Assembly (NCBI RefSeq): GCF_002188635.1
Contig: NZ_NINX01000003.1
Coordinates: 21,426-85,425, forward strand
Length of the DNA: 64,000 nucleotides
Source of the DNA: Pigmentiphaga sp. NML030171
Lineage (GTDB): Bacteria; Pseudomonadota; Gammaproteobacteria; Burkholderiales; Burkholderiaceae_B
Direction of reading: 5' to 3'
The position numbers and the translations under genes are program-made. The notes under the pieces are model-generated. The model did not search any database, was not told where the DNA came from, and saw nothing but the letters and a program-made list of their open reading frames with translations. Positions 26,020 to 34,151 of the stretch are shown here, in pieces (within the stretch, counting starts at the first letter, position 1; each line of letters begins with the position of its first letter).

Positions 26020-26940
26020 GTGGACCAGCTCAGTTGCCTGCGCATGTTCCTGGAGGTGGCCCGGCGCAACAGCTTCGCCGGCGCCGCGCAACACTTCGGC
26101 GTATCGCGCGCCACCTGCACCAAGCAGGTGGCCTGGCTGGAGCGTTCCCTGGGCGTCAAGCTGCTGAACCGCACGACCAAGCAACTGGGGCTGACGCCGG
26201 CCGGCCTGCAAGTGCTGGAGAACGGTACCGAGCTGCTGCAGCGCTACGACGACCTGCGCGAATCCGTGCACGACCTGTCGCGCGACGTGGCCGGCGTGGT
26301 GCGGGTGGGCGTGCCGCCCGCCTTCGGCACGCAGCGCCTCTTGCCGGTGATCGGCGAATTCCACGAGCGCTATCCCGACGTCCAGATCGCGCTCAGCCTG
26401 CTGACGGTGCGCAAACAGGAAACCTTCGTCGAGCAAGGCCTGGACGTCGGCATCATCATCGTTCCCGTGCTCAAGGACGCGAGCTTCATCGCCATCCCGC
26501 TGGCAGAAGCGCGCCAGGCGCTGGTCGCCTCGCCGGCCTACCTGGCCAAGGTCCCGCCCGTCACCCATCCCCGCGATCTCCAGCACTGCAAGTGCCTGGT
26601 CAACTGGAACAAGTCACCCACCGCCACCTGGAACTTCACCGGTCCCGAGGGGCCGGTATCCGTCCGGGTCCAGGGGCCGCTGCGCTCGGACTTCGGCGAT
26701 GCCCTGAAGGAAGCCGCGCTGGCCGGCATGGGCATCTCCATGCACCCCTACTACATGATCGCCGACGAGATCGCGCGCGGCGAGCTACGGGTCGTGCTGC
26801 CCGACTACGTGCCCTCGGGACTGGACGTCTACGCCATCTACTCGTCGCGCAAGAACCTGCCCATGCGGGTGCAGGTTTTCCTGGAATTCCTGAAGGAATG
26901 GGCCCGCACGCCCAAGTCCTGGAGCAAGGGCATGGAATGA
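26020..26940 (+). CDS. LysR-family transcriptional regulator
   Basis: 306 residues from a GTG at 26020, with AAGGA about ten bases upstream. The winged helix is intact (LSCLRMFLEVARRNSFAGAA, VSRATCTKQVAWLERSLGVKLLNRTTK), and the effector domain follows from VVRVGVPPAFGTQRLL. It belongs to the CrgA-like group by its TTKQLGLTPAG wing. It is divergent from the Bug gene and upstream of the FMN reductase operon; it may control either one. Confidence 0.9.
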   Translation: MDQLSCLRMFLEVARRNSFAGAAQHFGVSRATCTKQVAWLERSLGVKLLNRTTKQLGLTPAGLQVLENGTELLQRYDDLRESVHDLSRDVAGVVRVGVPPAFGTQRLLPVIGEFHERYPDVQIALSLLTVRKQETFVEQGLDVGIIIVPVLKDASFIAIPLAEARQALVASPAYLAKVPPVTHPRDLQHCKCLVNWNKSPTATWNFTGPEGPVSVRVQGPLRSDFGDALKEAALAGMGISMHPYYMIADEIARGELRVVLPDYVPSGLDVYAIYSSRKNLPMRVQVFLEFLKEWARTPKSWSKGME

Positions 26941-26947
26941 CGCCCTC

Positions 26948-26978
26948 TTGACATTCCGGCCGCATGCGCGCGTAATAC
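26948..26978 (+). promoter_or_regulatory. Candidate sigma-70 promoter
   Basis: A perfect -35 box TTGACA at 26948-26953 is followed, after a 19-bp spacer, by TAATAC at 26973-26978. The spacer is longer than the ideal 17, which is often compensated by an activator or DNA distortion. The -10 region lies inside the 24-bp palindrome, so a bound repressor would block it. It points at the FMN reductase gene starting at 27009. Confidence 0.5.
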
Positions 26979-26996
26979 ATAGCTAGCTATGTATTA
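26973..26996. promoter_or_regulatory. 24-bp perfect palindromic operator
   Basis: The half-site TAATACATAGCT is followed directly by its exact reverse complement, giving 24 bp of perfect dyad symmetry with no spacer. It overlaps the probable -10 element and ends 12 bp before the ATG at 27009. The AT-rich sequence stands out from its high-GC surroundings. It is a strong candidate for the operator of a dimeric MarR- or TetR-type repressor; the MarR gene at 30615 is the nearest candidate, but the same site is not seen before that gene. Confidence 0.75.
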
Positions 26997-27008
26997 ACGG
27001 AGACAGGC

Positions 27009-27611
27009 ATGAACACCTCCCCGCCCCGCGTGGTGGCACTGGGCGGCACCACCCGCCCCGACTCGTCCACCGAGCGTGCGTTGCGACACGCGCTGGACGC
27101 CGTGGCCGCCACCGGCGCGCAGGTCGTCCTGTTGGCCGGCGACGACCTGGTCCTGCCCATGTACGCTCCCCACGAACCGGGACGAACCCCGGCGGCGCTG
27201 CGCCTGGTGGCCGAGCTGCGCCGGGCCGACGGCGTCATCATCGCCTCGCCCGGCTACCACGGCAGCCTGTCGGGCCTGGTCAAGAACGCGCTGGACTACA
27301 CCGAGGACCTGCGCACCGACGCCCGGCCCTACCTGAGCGGCCGGGCGGTGGGCTGCATCGCCAACGCCGCCGGCTGGCAGGCCGCGGTGACCACGCTGGG
27401 GGCGCTGCGCGACATCGTGCATGCGCTGCGCGGCTGGCCCACGCCCCTGGGCGTGTGCATAGGCGGCACCGAGCCGGCGTTCGCGCCCGACGGCCGCTGC
27501 ATCGACGCGCGCGTGGACGAACAACTGCGCACGCTGGGCCGCGAGGTGTCCGACTTCGCCCACCGCATGCGCGAACCCCAGGCCGGCGCCGCCATGCGCG
27601 CCGCCGCCTGA
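27009..27611 (+). CDS. NAD(P)H-dependent FMN reductase (flavodoxin-like)
   Basis: 200 residues. The first strand and phosphate loop (VVALGGTTRPDSSTERALR) bind FMN phosphate, and SPGYHGSLSGLVKNALDY is the conserved second flavin-binding motif. Such enzymes supply reduced FMN to monooxygenases. It is the first gene after the palindromic operator, and the third gene of the operon is a luciferase-like monooxygenase, so it probably serves as that enzyme's reductase. The C-terminal tail is Ala-rich. Confidence 0.88.
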   Translation: MNTSPPRVVALGGTTRPDSSTERALRHALDAVAATGAQVVLLAGDDLVLPMYAPHEPGRTPAALRLVAELRRADGVIIASPGYHGSLSGLVKNALDYTEDLRTDARPYLSGRAVGCIANAAGWQAAVTTLGALRDIVHALRGWPTPLGVCIGGTEPAFAPDGRCIDARVDEQLRTLGREVSDFAHRMREPQAGAAMRAAA

Positions 27612-27642
27612 TGCGGCGCCCCTTTTCCACCTAGGAGACATC

Positions 27643-28434
27643 ATGACCGCCATGGATGCGTCCACCCTGCGCATACGCGATACCGCGCTGAGCGTCGCGC
27701 GCGCCGGCCAAGGCCAGCCGCTCTTGTTCCTGCACGGCCCCGGCGGGCTGGCCGAATCGCAGGCCTGGCTGCCGGCGCTGGCCGAACATTACGACTGCCA
27801 CGCCCCCGAGCACCCCGGCTACGGGGGCAGCGCCGTACCCGCCTGGCTGGACAACGTCCGCGACCTGGCCAATTTCTACCTGGACTACCTGGACCAGCAG
27901 AAGCTGCGCGGCGTGCACCTGGTGGGCTACGACCTGGGCGGCTGGATCGCGGCCGAGCTGGCGGTGCGTAACAGCCACGCGCTGGCTTCGCTCACCCTGA
28001 TCTCGGCCCAGGGCATCCACGTACCCGACGTGCCCACCACCGACGTCTTCCTGCGCACCGACGATGATCTCGTGCGCGACACCTACCACGACCCCGCCCG
28101 GGCCGCGCGCGTGCTGGAACGCGCGCTTACCGAGGAAGAGCTGGACGTGGCCGTGCGCAACAAGGAAGTCACCGCGCGCCTGACCTGGCAGCCGCGCGGC
28201 CACGATCCCGACCTGGCCAAGTGGCTGCACCGCATCGCCGTGCCCACGCTGGTGGTGTGGGGCGCCAACGACCGCATCCTGCCCGCCGAGTATGGCCGCG
28301 CGTGGCGCGACCGCATCGCCCGCGCCACGCTGGCCGAGATGGGTGACTGCGGCCACGCGCCCCACCTGGAGCGCACGGCCGAGACCGTGGCCGCGCTGAC
28401 ACGATTCACCGCCTCGACCGGGAGCCCCGCATGA
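27643..28434 (+). CDS. Alpha/beta hydrolase with aspartate at the nucleophile position
   Basis: 263 residues. The nucleophile elbow reads GYDLGGW, with Asp97 where hydrolases usually have Ser. Asp nucleophiles occur in haloalkane and fluoroacetate dehalogenases and epoxide hydrolases. The oxyanion segment is HGPGGLAES, the acid is in WGANDRILP and the base is the GHAPHLE histidine. The stop overlaps the ATG of the monooxygenase gene (ATGA), so they are coupled. It may open or dehalogenate the product of that monooxygenase; a catalytically altered esterase is the alternative. Confidence 0.82.
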   Translation: MTAMDASTLRIRDTALSVARAGQGQPLLFLHGPGGLAESQAWLPALAEHYDCHAPEHPGYGGSAVPAWLDNVRDLANFYLDYLDQQKLRGVHLVGYDLGGWIAAELAVRNSHALASLTLISAQGIHVPDVPTTDVFLRTDDDLVRDTYHDPARAARVLERALTEEELDVAVRNKEVTARLTWQPRGHDPDLAKWLHRIAVPTLVVWGANDRILPAEYGRAWRDRIARATLAEMGDCGHAPHLERTAETVAALTRFTASTGSPA

Positions 28435-29567
28435 AGTTCTTCAATTTCCACCTGATGCCCTATCGCCATGCGGACCTGGAAGCGATCCAGAAGAACGGTT
28501 CGGCGTGGGTGACCTTCTCCAATCGCCACTACGATCCCCGGCTGGGCGCCGAGCTGTACCACGAATACCTGGACCAGATGGAGTACGCCGACCAGCTGGG
28601 CTTCGACGGCGTCTGCCTGAACGAGCACCACCAGACGGCCTACGGCCTGATGCCCATTCCCGGCGTGCTGGCCGGCGCCCTGGCGCGCAGCGTCAAGCGC
28701 GCGCGCATCGCCGTGCTGGGCCGCGCGCTGCCGCTCCTGAACAACCCGCTGATGGTGGCCGAAGAATTCGCCATGCTGGACAACCTGACGCGCGGCCGCT
28801 TCATCGCCGGCTTCGTGCGCGGCATCGGCGCCGAATACCACGCCATGGGCATCAATCCGGCCGAATCGCAGGCGCGCTTCGCCGAGGCCCACGACCTGAT
28901 CGTCCGCGCGTGGACCCAGCCCGGCCCCTTCTCGTACACCGGCAAGCACTACCAGTTCCAGTACGTGAATCCCTGGCCCCGGCCCTACCAGGACCCGCAC
29001 CCGCCCATCTGGGTGCCTTCGCAGGGCTCCAGCAGCACCATCCGCTGGGCGGCGGGGCTGCGCTACACCTACTGCCAGACCCTGAGCCCCATCGCCACGG
29101 TGAAGAAATTCTTCGACATGTACCGCGAGGAAGCGCGCAAGGCCGGCTACGAAGCGGGCCGCGACCAGCTTGCCTGGTCCAACTGCATCTACGTGGCCGA
29201 GACCGACGAGCGCGCCATGGCCGAGGCCAGGCCGCACCTGGAGGCCCTGATGACCCGCCTCTTGAAGATGCCCATGGAGATGCTGCTGCCGCCGGGCTAC
29301 ACCAACATCGAGGCGATGAAGCGCATCAAGTCCACGCGCGCGGTCGGCGCCAAGCCTCAGTCGGTGGAAGACCTGGTGAAATCCGGGCTGGTCATCATCG
29401 GCAGCCCTGCCACCGTGCGCGAGAAACTGGCCGAGTACGAAGAGCTGGCGGGCTTCGGCACCACGCTGACCAAGACCCAGTTCGGCACCATGCCCGATAG
29501 CATGGTCCGCGCCAACATGCAGGCCATCGCGCAGGAAATCATCCCGCACTTCAAAGACGCCGCCTGA
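28431..29567 (+). CDS. Luciferase-like (LLM class) flavin-dependent monooxygenase
   Basis: 378 residues of the bacterial luciferase TIM barrel. Recognisable segments are YADQLGFDGVCLNEHHQTAYG, the loop ALPLLNNPLMVAEEFAMLDN, then GRFIAGFVRGIGAEYHAMGI and PPIWVPSQGSSSTI. These enzymes use reduced FMN supplied by a separate reductase, here probably the product of the gene at 27009, to oxygenate their substrates. The operon (reductase, hydrolase, monooxygenase, receptor) is a compact two-component oxygenase cassette. The substrate is unknown. Confidence 0.9.
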   Translation: MKFFNFHLMPYRHADLEAIQKNGSAWVTFSNRHYDPRLGAELYHEYLDQMEYADQLGFDGVCLNEHHQTAYGLMPIPGVLAGALARSVKRARIAVLGRALPLLNNPLMVAEEFAMLDNLTRGRFIAGFVRGIGAEYHAMGINPAESQARFAEAHDLIVRAWTQPGPFSYTGKHYQFQYVNPWPRPYQDPHPPIWVPSQGSSSTIRWAAGLRYTYCQTLSPIATVKKFFDMYREEARKAGYEAGRDQLAWSNCIYVAETDERAMAEARPHLEALMTRLLKMPMEMLLPPGYTNIEAMKRIKSTRAVGAKPQSVEDLVKSGLVIIGSPATVREKLAEYEELAGFGTTLTKTQFGTMPDSMVRANMQAIAQEIIPHFKDAA

Positions 29568-29593
29568 TCGGCCAACAAGGAGGAGACAGATAC

Positions 29594-30580
29594 ATGGCTT
29601 ACACGCTATCGCGCACCCTCGCGCCCTGGCTTGCCCTGGCGGGCATCCTGCTCGCCCCCGCCGCCGTGGCCGACACCGCGGCCGGCTACCCCGAGCGGCC
29701 GGTCAAGCTGGCGCTGCCCTTCCCGCCCGGCGGCTCGGCCGACACCATCACGCGCAGCATGGCCGAACGGCTCCAGGCCCAGTTGCACCAGCCCTTCCTG
29801 ATCGAGAACCGGCCCGGCGCGGCCGGCAACGTCGCCACCCGCTACATCGCCAAGGCGCCGGCGGACGGCTACAACCTGCTGGTGGGCGTGACCGGCGCCA
29901 TGGCCATCAATCCCAATCTCTACACGCTGGACTACGATCCCGCCAAGGACTTCGTGGCCGTCTCGATGGTGGCGCGCGCGCCGGTCGTCGTCGTGGCCGA
30001 TCCGCAGGCCGGCATCGGCAGCATCAAACAACTGATCGAACAGGCCAAGGCCAGGCCCGGCATGCTGACCTACGCCACCAACGGCGTGGGCACCAGCCAC
30101 CACCTGGCGGCCGAACTGTTCCGCCAGGCCGCCGGCCTGGACATGCGCAACGTGCCGTACAAGGGCACGCCCGAGGCCCTGCAGGACATCATCGGCGGGC
30201 GCGTGCCGCTGGGCTTCATGGACCTGACCGCCTCCATCCCGCTGATCGCCTCGGGCAAGCTGAAGGCACTGGCCACCACCGGCACCAGGCGCTCGCCCGC
30301 GCTGCCGGATGTCCCCACAGTGGCCGAGGCCGGCGTGCCCGGCTTCGCGGCCGACACCTGGGTAGGCATCTTCGCGCCCAAGGGCACGCCCCAGGCCATC
30401 GTGGAAAAACTCAGCGCGGAGATGAAGACCGCGCTGGCGCTGCCCGAGCTGCGTGCCCGCGCGCAGACGCAGGGCCTGGAAGTGGCAGGCAGCACGCCGG
30501 CGGAACTGCAGCGCTTCCTGCAGGAAGAATCGGCGAAGTGGAAACGGGTGGTGAGCGAGGCGGGAATCAAGCTGCAATAA
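29594..30580 (+). CDS. Bug/TctC-family periplasmic solute receptor
   Basis: 328 residues, after AAGGAGGAGA before the ATG. Signal peptide MAYTLSRTLAPWLALAGILL ending near AVA-DTAAG, then YPERPVKLALPFPPGGSADT, a full Bug start with the GGSAD ligand loop. It is the last gene of the flavin-monooxygenase operon and is followed by a GC-rich hairpin. It likely gathers the substrate of that cassette. Confidence 0.92.
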   Translation: MAYTLSRTLAPWLALAGILLAPAAVADTAAGYPERPVKLALPFPPGGSADTITRSMAERLQAQLHQPFLIENRPGAAGNVATRYIAKAPADGYNLLVGVTGAMAINPNLYTLDYDPAKDFVAVSMVARAPVVVVADPQAGIGSIKQLIEQAKARPGMLTYATNGVGTSHHLAAELFRQAAGLDMRNVPYKGTPEALQDIIGGRVPLGFMDLTASIPLIASGKLKALATTGTRRSPALPDVPTVAEAGVPGFAADTWVGIFAPKGTPQAIVEKLSAEMKTALALPELRARAQTQGLEVAGSTPAELQRFLQEESAKWKRVVSEAGIKLQ

Positions 30581-30597
30581 CGCGCTGCGCTTGCGAG

Positions 30598-30622
30598 GGG
30601 CGGCGCCGGCCGCCCTACTTTT
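30598..30622 (+). terminator. Rho-independent-like terminator
   Basis: A 7-bp GC stem (GGGCGGC / GCCGCCC, 30598-30604 and 30609-30615) with a 4-base loop is followed by TACTTTT. It lies 18 bp after the Bug stop and reaches into the stop codon of the convergent MarR gene. The T-tract is imperfect but the position is right. Confidence 0.5.
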
Positions 30623-31046
30623 CCTCTTCCAGGTTCTCGATCATCTTCGCGCCTATCCGCAGGAACTCCGCCACCTCGTCCGGCGTCAGGTCCTCGCACG
30701 CATCCTTGTAGACCTCCATCGCCGAGTCGGTCATCAGGGTCAGCATTTCCTTGCCCCGCTCCGTCAACGACACCAGCCGGCGGCGCGCGTCCTGCTCGTC
30801 CGATACGCGCGCGATCAGGCCGTTCTTCTCCATGCGGGTCAGCGTGGCAGCCATGGAGGGCTGCTCGACGCCGACCATGCGCGCCAGTTCCATCTGCGTC
30901 GAGACCTGCACGTCGCGCAGGCAGCGCAGCACCGGGAACTGCCCGGGCATCACGCCGTGCGGGCCGGTCAGTTGCGCCAGGCGCCAGACCACGCGCCGGT
31001 TCAACGTGCCGACGACGAAACCGAGGCTTTGCGTGCGTATGTTCAT
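30615..31046 (-). CDS. MarR-family transcriptional regulator
   Basis: 143 residues from the ATG at 31046. The winged helix is visible as STQMELARMVGVEQPSMAAT followed by LTRMEKNGLIARVSDEQDAR, where Arg/Asp of the wing are conserved. MarR dimers usually respond to phenolic or aromatic acids. It lies 59 bp downstream of a Rieske oxygenase gene on the same strand and is convergent with the monooxygenase operon, either of which it may repress. The C-terminal acidic helix (MIENLEEEK) completes the dimer interface. Confidence 0.9.
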   Translation of the reverse strand: MNIRTQSLGFVVGTLNRRVVWRLAQLTGPHGVMPGQFPVLRCLRDVQVSTQMELARMVGVEQPSMAATLTRMEKNGLIARVSDEQDARRRLVSLTERGKEMLTLMTDSAMEVYKDACEDLTPDEVAEFLRIGAKMIENLEEEK

Positions 31047-31105
31047 AAGCGGGGAAAGGGGCGGCGGAGCGGGAAAGTTAGCACAAGTCCGCGCCCTTCC
31101 TTCCC

Positions 31106-32137
31106 CTAGCGGGCGCCGCCCGCCTCCTCCTCCAGCAACTGCCTGACCACCCGCCTGGCCCGCACCGCCGCCGTGTCGATGGGCAGCAGGATGGGCTTCA
31201 GGCTCATCAGGTCGGCCGTGCCCATGGCCTGCTGGACCGCCTCCAGCATGGGCTTGTCCTGCTCGCCGAAGCCCACCTGCTGCCAGTGCGCGATGGCCTG
31301 GTCCATCTCTTCGTCGGCCACGCGGAAGTTGCGACTGTGGGCAAAGAAGTAGTGCGTGGACGTTTCGGTCTCCGGCGTCACGATGTGGGCGGTGAAGCTC
31401 TGCCCTCCTTCGTCCCTGGGCCGCCCGGCGGGCGTGACGCCCGTGTCCAGGCGCAGCAGGCAGGGCGGGTCCCAGCGCATGTCCAGCCATTGGTCCACCG
31501 GCGAGCGGCCATCGTAGCCGGGCAGGCGCTTGGCGAACATGGGCGAGGCCTCGCCGTCGGGGCACCACAGGTTGCTGTGCACGGTGCGCCCGTCCTGCCG
31601 GACCTCGTGCCGGCCCTTCAGAATGGCCTCGCTGGAATGGAAGTTGGCATGCACGAACTGGGTGTGGCTCAGGTCGAGCAGGTTGTCGGTCTCCAGGAGG
31701 TAGTTGGCCTGCACGTGCAGGTAGCCGTCCACCCGGCGCCGCGCCGGATCGTCCAGGAAGGAGAAGTCCGGAATGATGGACGGGTCGGCCAGCGACGGCT
31801 CGCCCAGCCACACCCATAGCAGCGTGTATTTCTCGACGGCGGGAAAGGCCCGCACCTCGGCCGCCTGGGGAATCCTGCCGTCGCCGTGCGGATTGCCCAC
31901 GCATTTGCCGCCACCGTCGAACCGCAGTCCGTGATAGCCGCATTCGACGACGTCGCCGTCCACACGGCCCCGGCTCAATGGCGCGAAGCGATGGGGGCAC
32001 CGGTCATGCAGGGCGGCCGGGCGGCCGTCCTGCCTTCGATAGAACACCAGCGGCGTATCGGCGATGCGCCGGGCCAGCATGCGGCCCTCGATCTCGCTCG
32101 ACCATCCCGCCATGTACCAGGTATTGCGCAAGAACAT
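31106..32137 (-). CDS. Rieske oxygenase, vanillate O-demethylase VanA-like
   Basis: 343 residues, matching single-component-type alpha-only Rieske oxygenases. Cluster ligands are Cys47-His49 (CPHRFAPLSRG) and Cys66-His69 (CGYHGLRF). The iron site is in DNLLDLSHTQFVH, with His158 and His163. Family members O-demethylate or hydroxylate methoxy-aromatics, phthalate-like acids or toluenesulfonate. A VanB-type reductase is not encoded in the operon. It follows a Bug receptor gene by 13 bp, so receptor and oxygenase probably share a substrate. Confidence 0.9.
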   Translation of the reverse strand: MFLRNTWYMAGWSSEIEGRMLARRIADTPLVFYRRQDGRPAALHDRCPHRFAPLSRGRVDGDVVECGYHGLRFDGGGKCVGNPHGDGRIPQAAEVRAFPAVEKYTLLWVWLGEPSLADPSIIPDFSFLDDPARRRVDGYLHVQANYLLETDNLLDLSHTQFVHANFHSSEAILKGRHEVRQDGRTVHSNLWCPDGEASPMFAKRLPGYDGRSPVDQWLDMRWDPPCLLRLDTGVTPAGRPRDEGGQSFTAHIVTPETETSTHYFFAHSRNFRVADEEMDQAIAHWQQVGFGEQDKPMLEAVQQAMGTADLMSLKPILLPIDTAAVRARRVVRQLLEEEAGGAR

Positions 32138-32150
32138 GCACGGCTCCGTG

Positions 32151-33128
32151 TCAATCGACCTTGATGCCCAATTGCCTGACGATCGTCCCGTATTCCTCGT
32201 ACTGCGAGGTGAAGAAGCGCAGGAAGGCCGTCCGGTCCAGCCCGCCGGGCTCGACCCCCAGCTGGGCGATGCGCCGCCGGGTGTCGGGATCGGCCAGCGT
32301 GGCCTGGGCCGCGGCGGCCAGCTTGTCCACCGCCGGCCCGGGCGTGGCGGCCGGCGCGAACAGGCCGAACCATTGCGTCATCTGCACCGGCGCGTAGCCC
32401 GCTTCGATGGTGGTGGGCAGCTCGGCCAGGAAGTCCGTCCGCTTCTTCGCCGTCACAGCCAGTGCCTTGAGCTTGCCCGAGCGGATATAGGTAATGGTCG
32501 ACGCGATGGGCAAGATCGAGAAATCGAGACGGCCGGCGACCAGGTCGTTGACGATGGCGGGCTCGCTCTTGTAGGCGATCTCGGTTACCGGCAGCGAGGC
32601 CGCGTGCCCGAAGAGCTGCGACACGATGTTGGTCGTCGCCCCCGTTCCCAGCGACCCGAAGTTGATCGGCCGCCCGGTCTCCGCCGCGGCCGCGGTGAAG
32701 TCGCGCAGGTTGCCGGCCGGGGTCTCGGCCGACACCAGGAAGACGCTGGGCGAGGACGCCACGTAGGCCACTGCCGCGAAATCCTTCCTGGCATCGTAGG
32801 GAACGCTGGCATACACGTGCGGGTTGATGGCCATCACGCCCGAGCTGCCCAGCATGACCGTATACCCGTCGGCCGCTGCCTGTGCCGTGGCCCGCGCCGC
32901 GATGAATCCGCTGGCGCCCACCCGGTTCTCGACGATGACGCTTTGCCCCAGGCGCGCGGCCATGCCCTGCGCCAGGATCCGGCCCAGCAGGTCGGCCTGG
33001 CTGCCCGGCGCATTGGCCACGTAGATCGATACCGGCCGCGACGGAAATTCGTCGGCGCGCACCGGGCCGGACAGCGCGCTCGAACAGGCGGCCGCGCACG
33101 CCGCATACACCATGCTTCGTCTCCACAT
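32151..33128 (-). CDS. Bug/TctC-family periplasmic solute receptor
   Basis: 325 residues. N-terminus MWRRSMVYAACAAACSSALS, then GPVRADEFPSRPVSIYVANAPGSQAD; a cysteine in the h/c region could allow lipoprotein processing, though no clear lipobox is present. The ligand loop GSQAD departs from the usual GGxxD. It is the first gene of the Bug-Rieske-MarR operon and divergent from the LysR gene at 33171, with 42 bp between them. Confidence 0.9.
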   Translation of the reverse strand: MWRRSMVYAACAAACSSALSGPVRADEFPSRPVSIYVANAPGSQADLLGRILAQGMAARLGQSVIVENRVGASGFIAARATAQAAADGYTVMLGSSGVMAINPHVYASVPYDARKDFAAVAYVASSPSVFLVSAETPAGNLRDFTAAAAETGRPINFGSLGTGATTNIVSQLFGHAASLPVTEIAYKSEPAIVNDLVAGRLDFSILPIASTITYIRSGKLKALAVTAKKRTDFLAELPTTIEAGYAPVQMTQWFGLFAPAATPGPAVDKLAAAAQATLADPDTRRRIAQLGVEPGGLDRTAFLRFFTSQYEEYGTIVRQLGIKVD

Positions 33129-33170
33129 GTCTCCAACCCCTTCTTGTCGGCTTCTATCGGGTGAGAAAAC

Positions 33171-34151
33171 ATGCTATTGATACGGCCAGAATTGCTCAAA
33201 CAAATTCTCATCATGGCCACTATTGATGATGTAGATGTTCTGGCGGGCCGGCTGGACTTGAACCTGCTGCGGGTCTTCATGGCCGTGATGCAGGAACGCA
33301 GCATCACCCTGGCCGGATCGCGGCTGGGCCTGACCCAATCGGCCACCAGCGCGGCCGTCAATCGCCTGCGCCAGCAGTTGAACGACCAGTTGTTCGTGCG
33401 CACGCGCCAGGGCATGGAGCCGACCAGCCTGGCCATCGCGCTGGCCACGCCGGTAGGCAACGCGCTGGGATTGATCCGCGATGCGCTGGAGGAATCGCGC
33501 GGCTTCGATGCGCGGACGACCATGCGGGAGTTCCGGCTGTTGATGACGGACGTGGGCGAACTGATGTTCATGCCGCGGCTGACGGCCTGGGTGCACGAAC
33601 ATGCCCCTGGCGTGCGCCTGAGCTGCCGGCAGGCGCCGCGCGACCGGTACGGCGCCGAACTCGAGACCGGCGGCGCCGACCTGGCCCTGGGCATGCTGCC
33701 GCTGGGCGAACGGGACTTCGTGCAGCAGCGGCTCAAGGACGAGACCCTGGTCTGCCTGGCCTGCGCCGGCAACCCGGTCGCGCGCAAGCGGCTGACGCTG
33801 GAGGCCTTCCTGTCGCTGCCGCACGTGGTGATCCGCGCGCCGGCGATGGGCGACCGGTTCGTCGTCAAGGCCCTGGGCGAGCATGCCGGCCGGCGCAAGG
33901 TCGTGGCCGAGGTCCAGCACTATCTGTCGGTGCCCATGATCCTGCGCGACAGCCCTTTCCTGGCGGTGGTGTCGACCTCGGTGGCGGCGGAACTGGCCGG
34001 GCCCAACCGGCTGGCGGCCCTGCCGCTGCCCTTCAAGCTGGAGCCGCTGGCGATCCGGCAGTTCTGGCACAAGCGCTGGAACAACGACCCGGGCCACCGC
34101 TGGCTGAGGAACGGCATCGTATCCCTGTTCGGCAGGGCGACGCGACGCTAG
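33171..34151 (+). CDS. LysR-family transcriptional regulator
   Basis: 326 residues from the ATG at 33171, supported by GGTGAG five bases upstream. An ATG at 33213 (MATIDD) is an alternative, because the first 14 codons are AT-rich and unlike the rest. The winged helix is LDLNLLRVFMAVMQERSITL to QSATSAAVNRLRQQLNDQLF. The effector domain follows from EFRLLMTDVGELMFM, the NodD/NahR-like group. It probably regulates the divergent Bug-Rieske operon. Its stop overlaps the stop of the convergent LysR gene by three bases. Confidence 0.88.
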   Translation: MLLIRPELLKQILIMATIDDVDVLAGRLDLNLLRVFMAVMQERSITLAGSRLGLTQSATSAAVNRLRQQLNDQLFVRTRQGMEPTSLAIALATPVGNALGLIRDALEESRGFDARTTMREFRLLMTDVGELMFMPRLTAWVHEHAPGVRLSCRQAPRDRYGAELETGGADLALGMLPLGERDFVQQRLKDETLVCLACAGNPVARKRLTLEAFLSLPHVVIRAPAMGDRFVVKALGEHAGRRKVVAEVQHYLSVPMILRDSPFLAVVSTSVAAELAGPNRLAALPLPFKLEPLAIRQFWHKRWNNDPGHRWLRNGIVSLFGRATRR

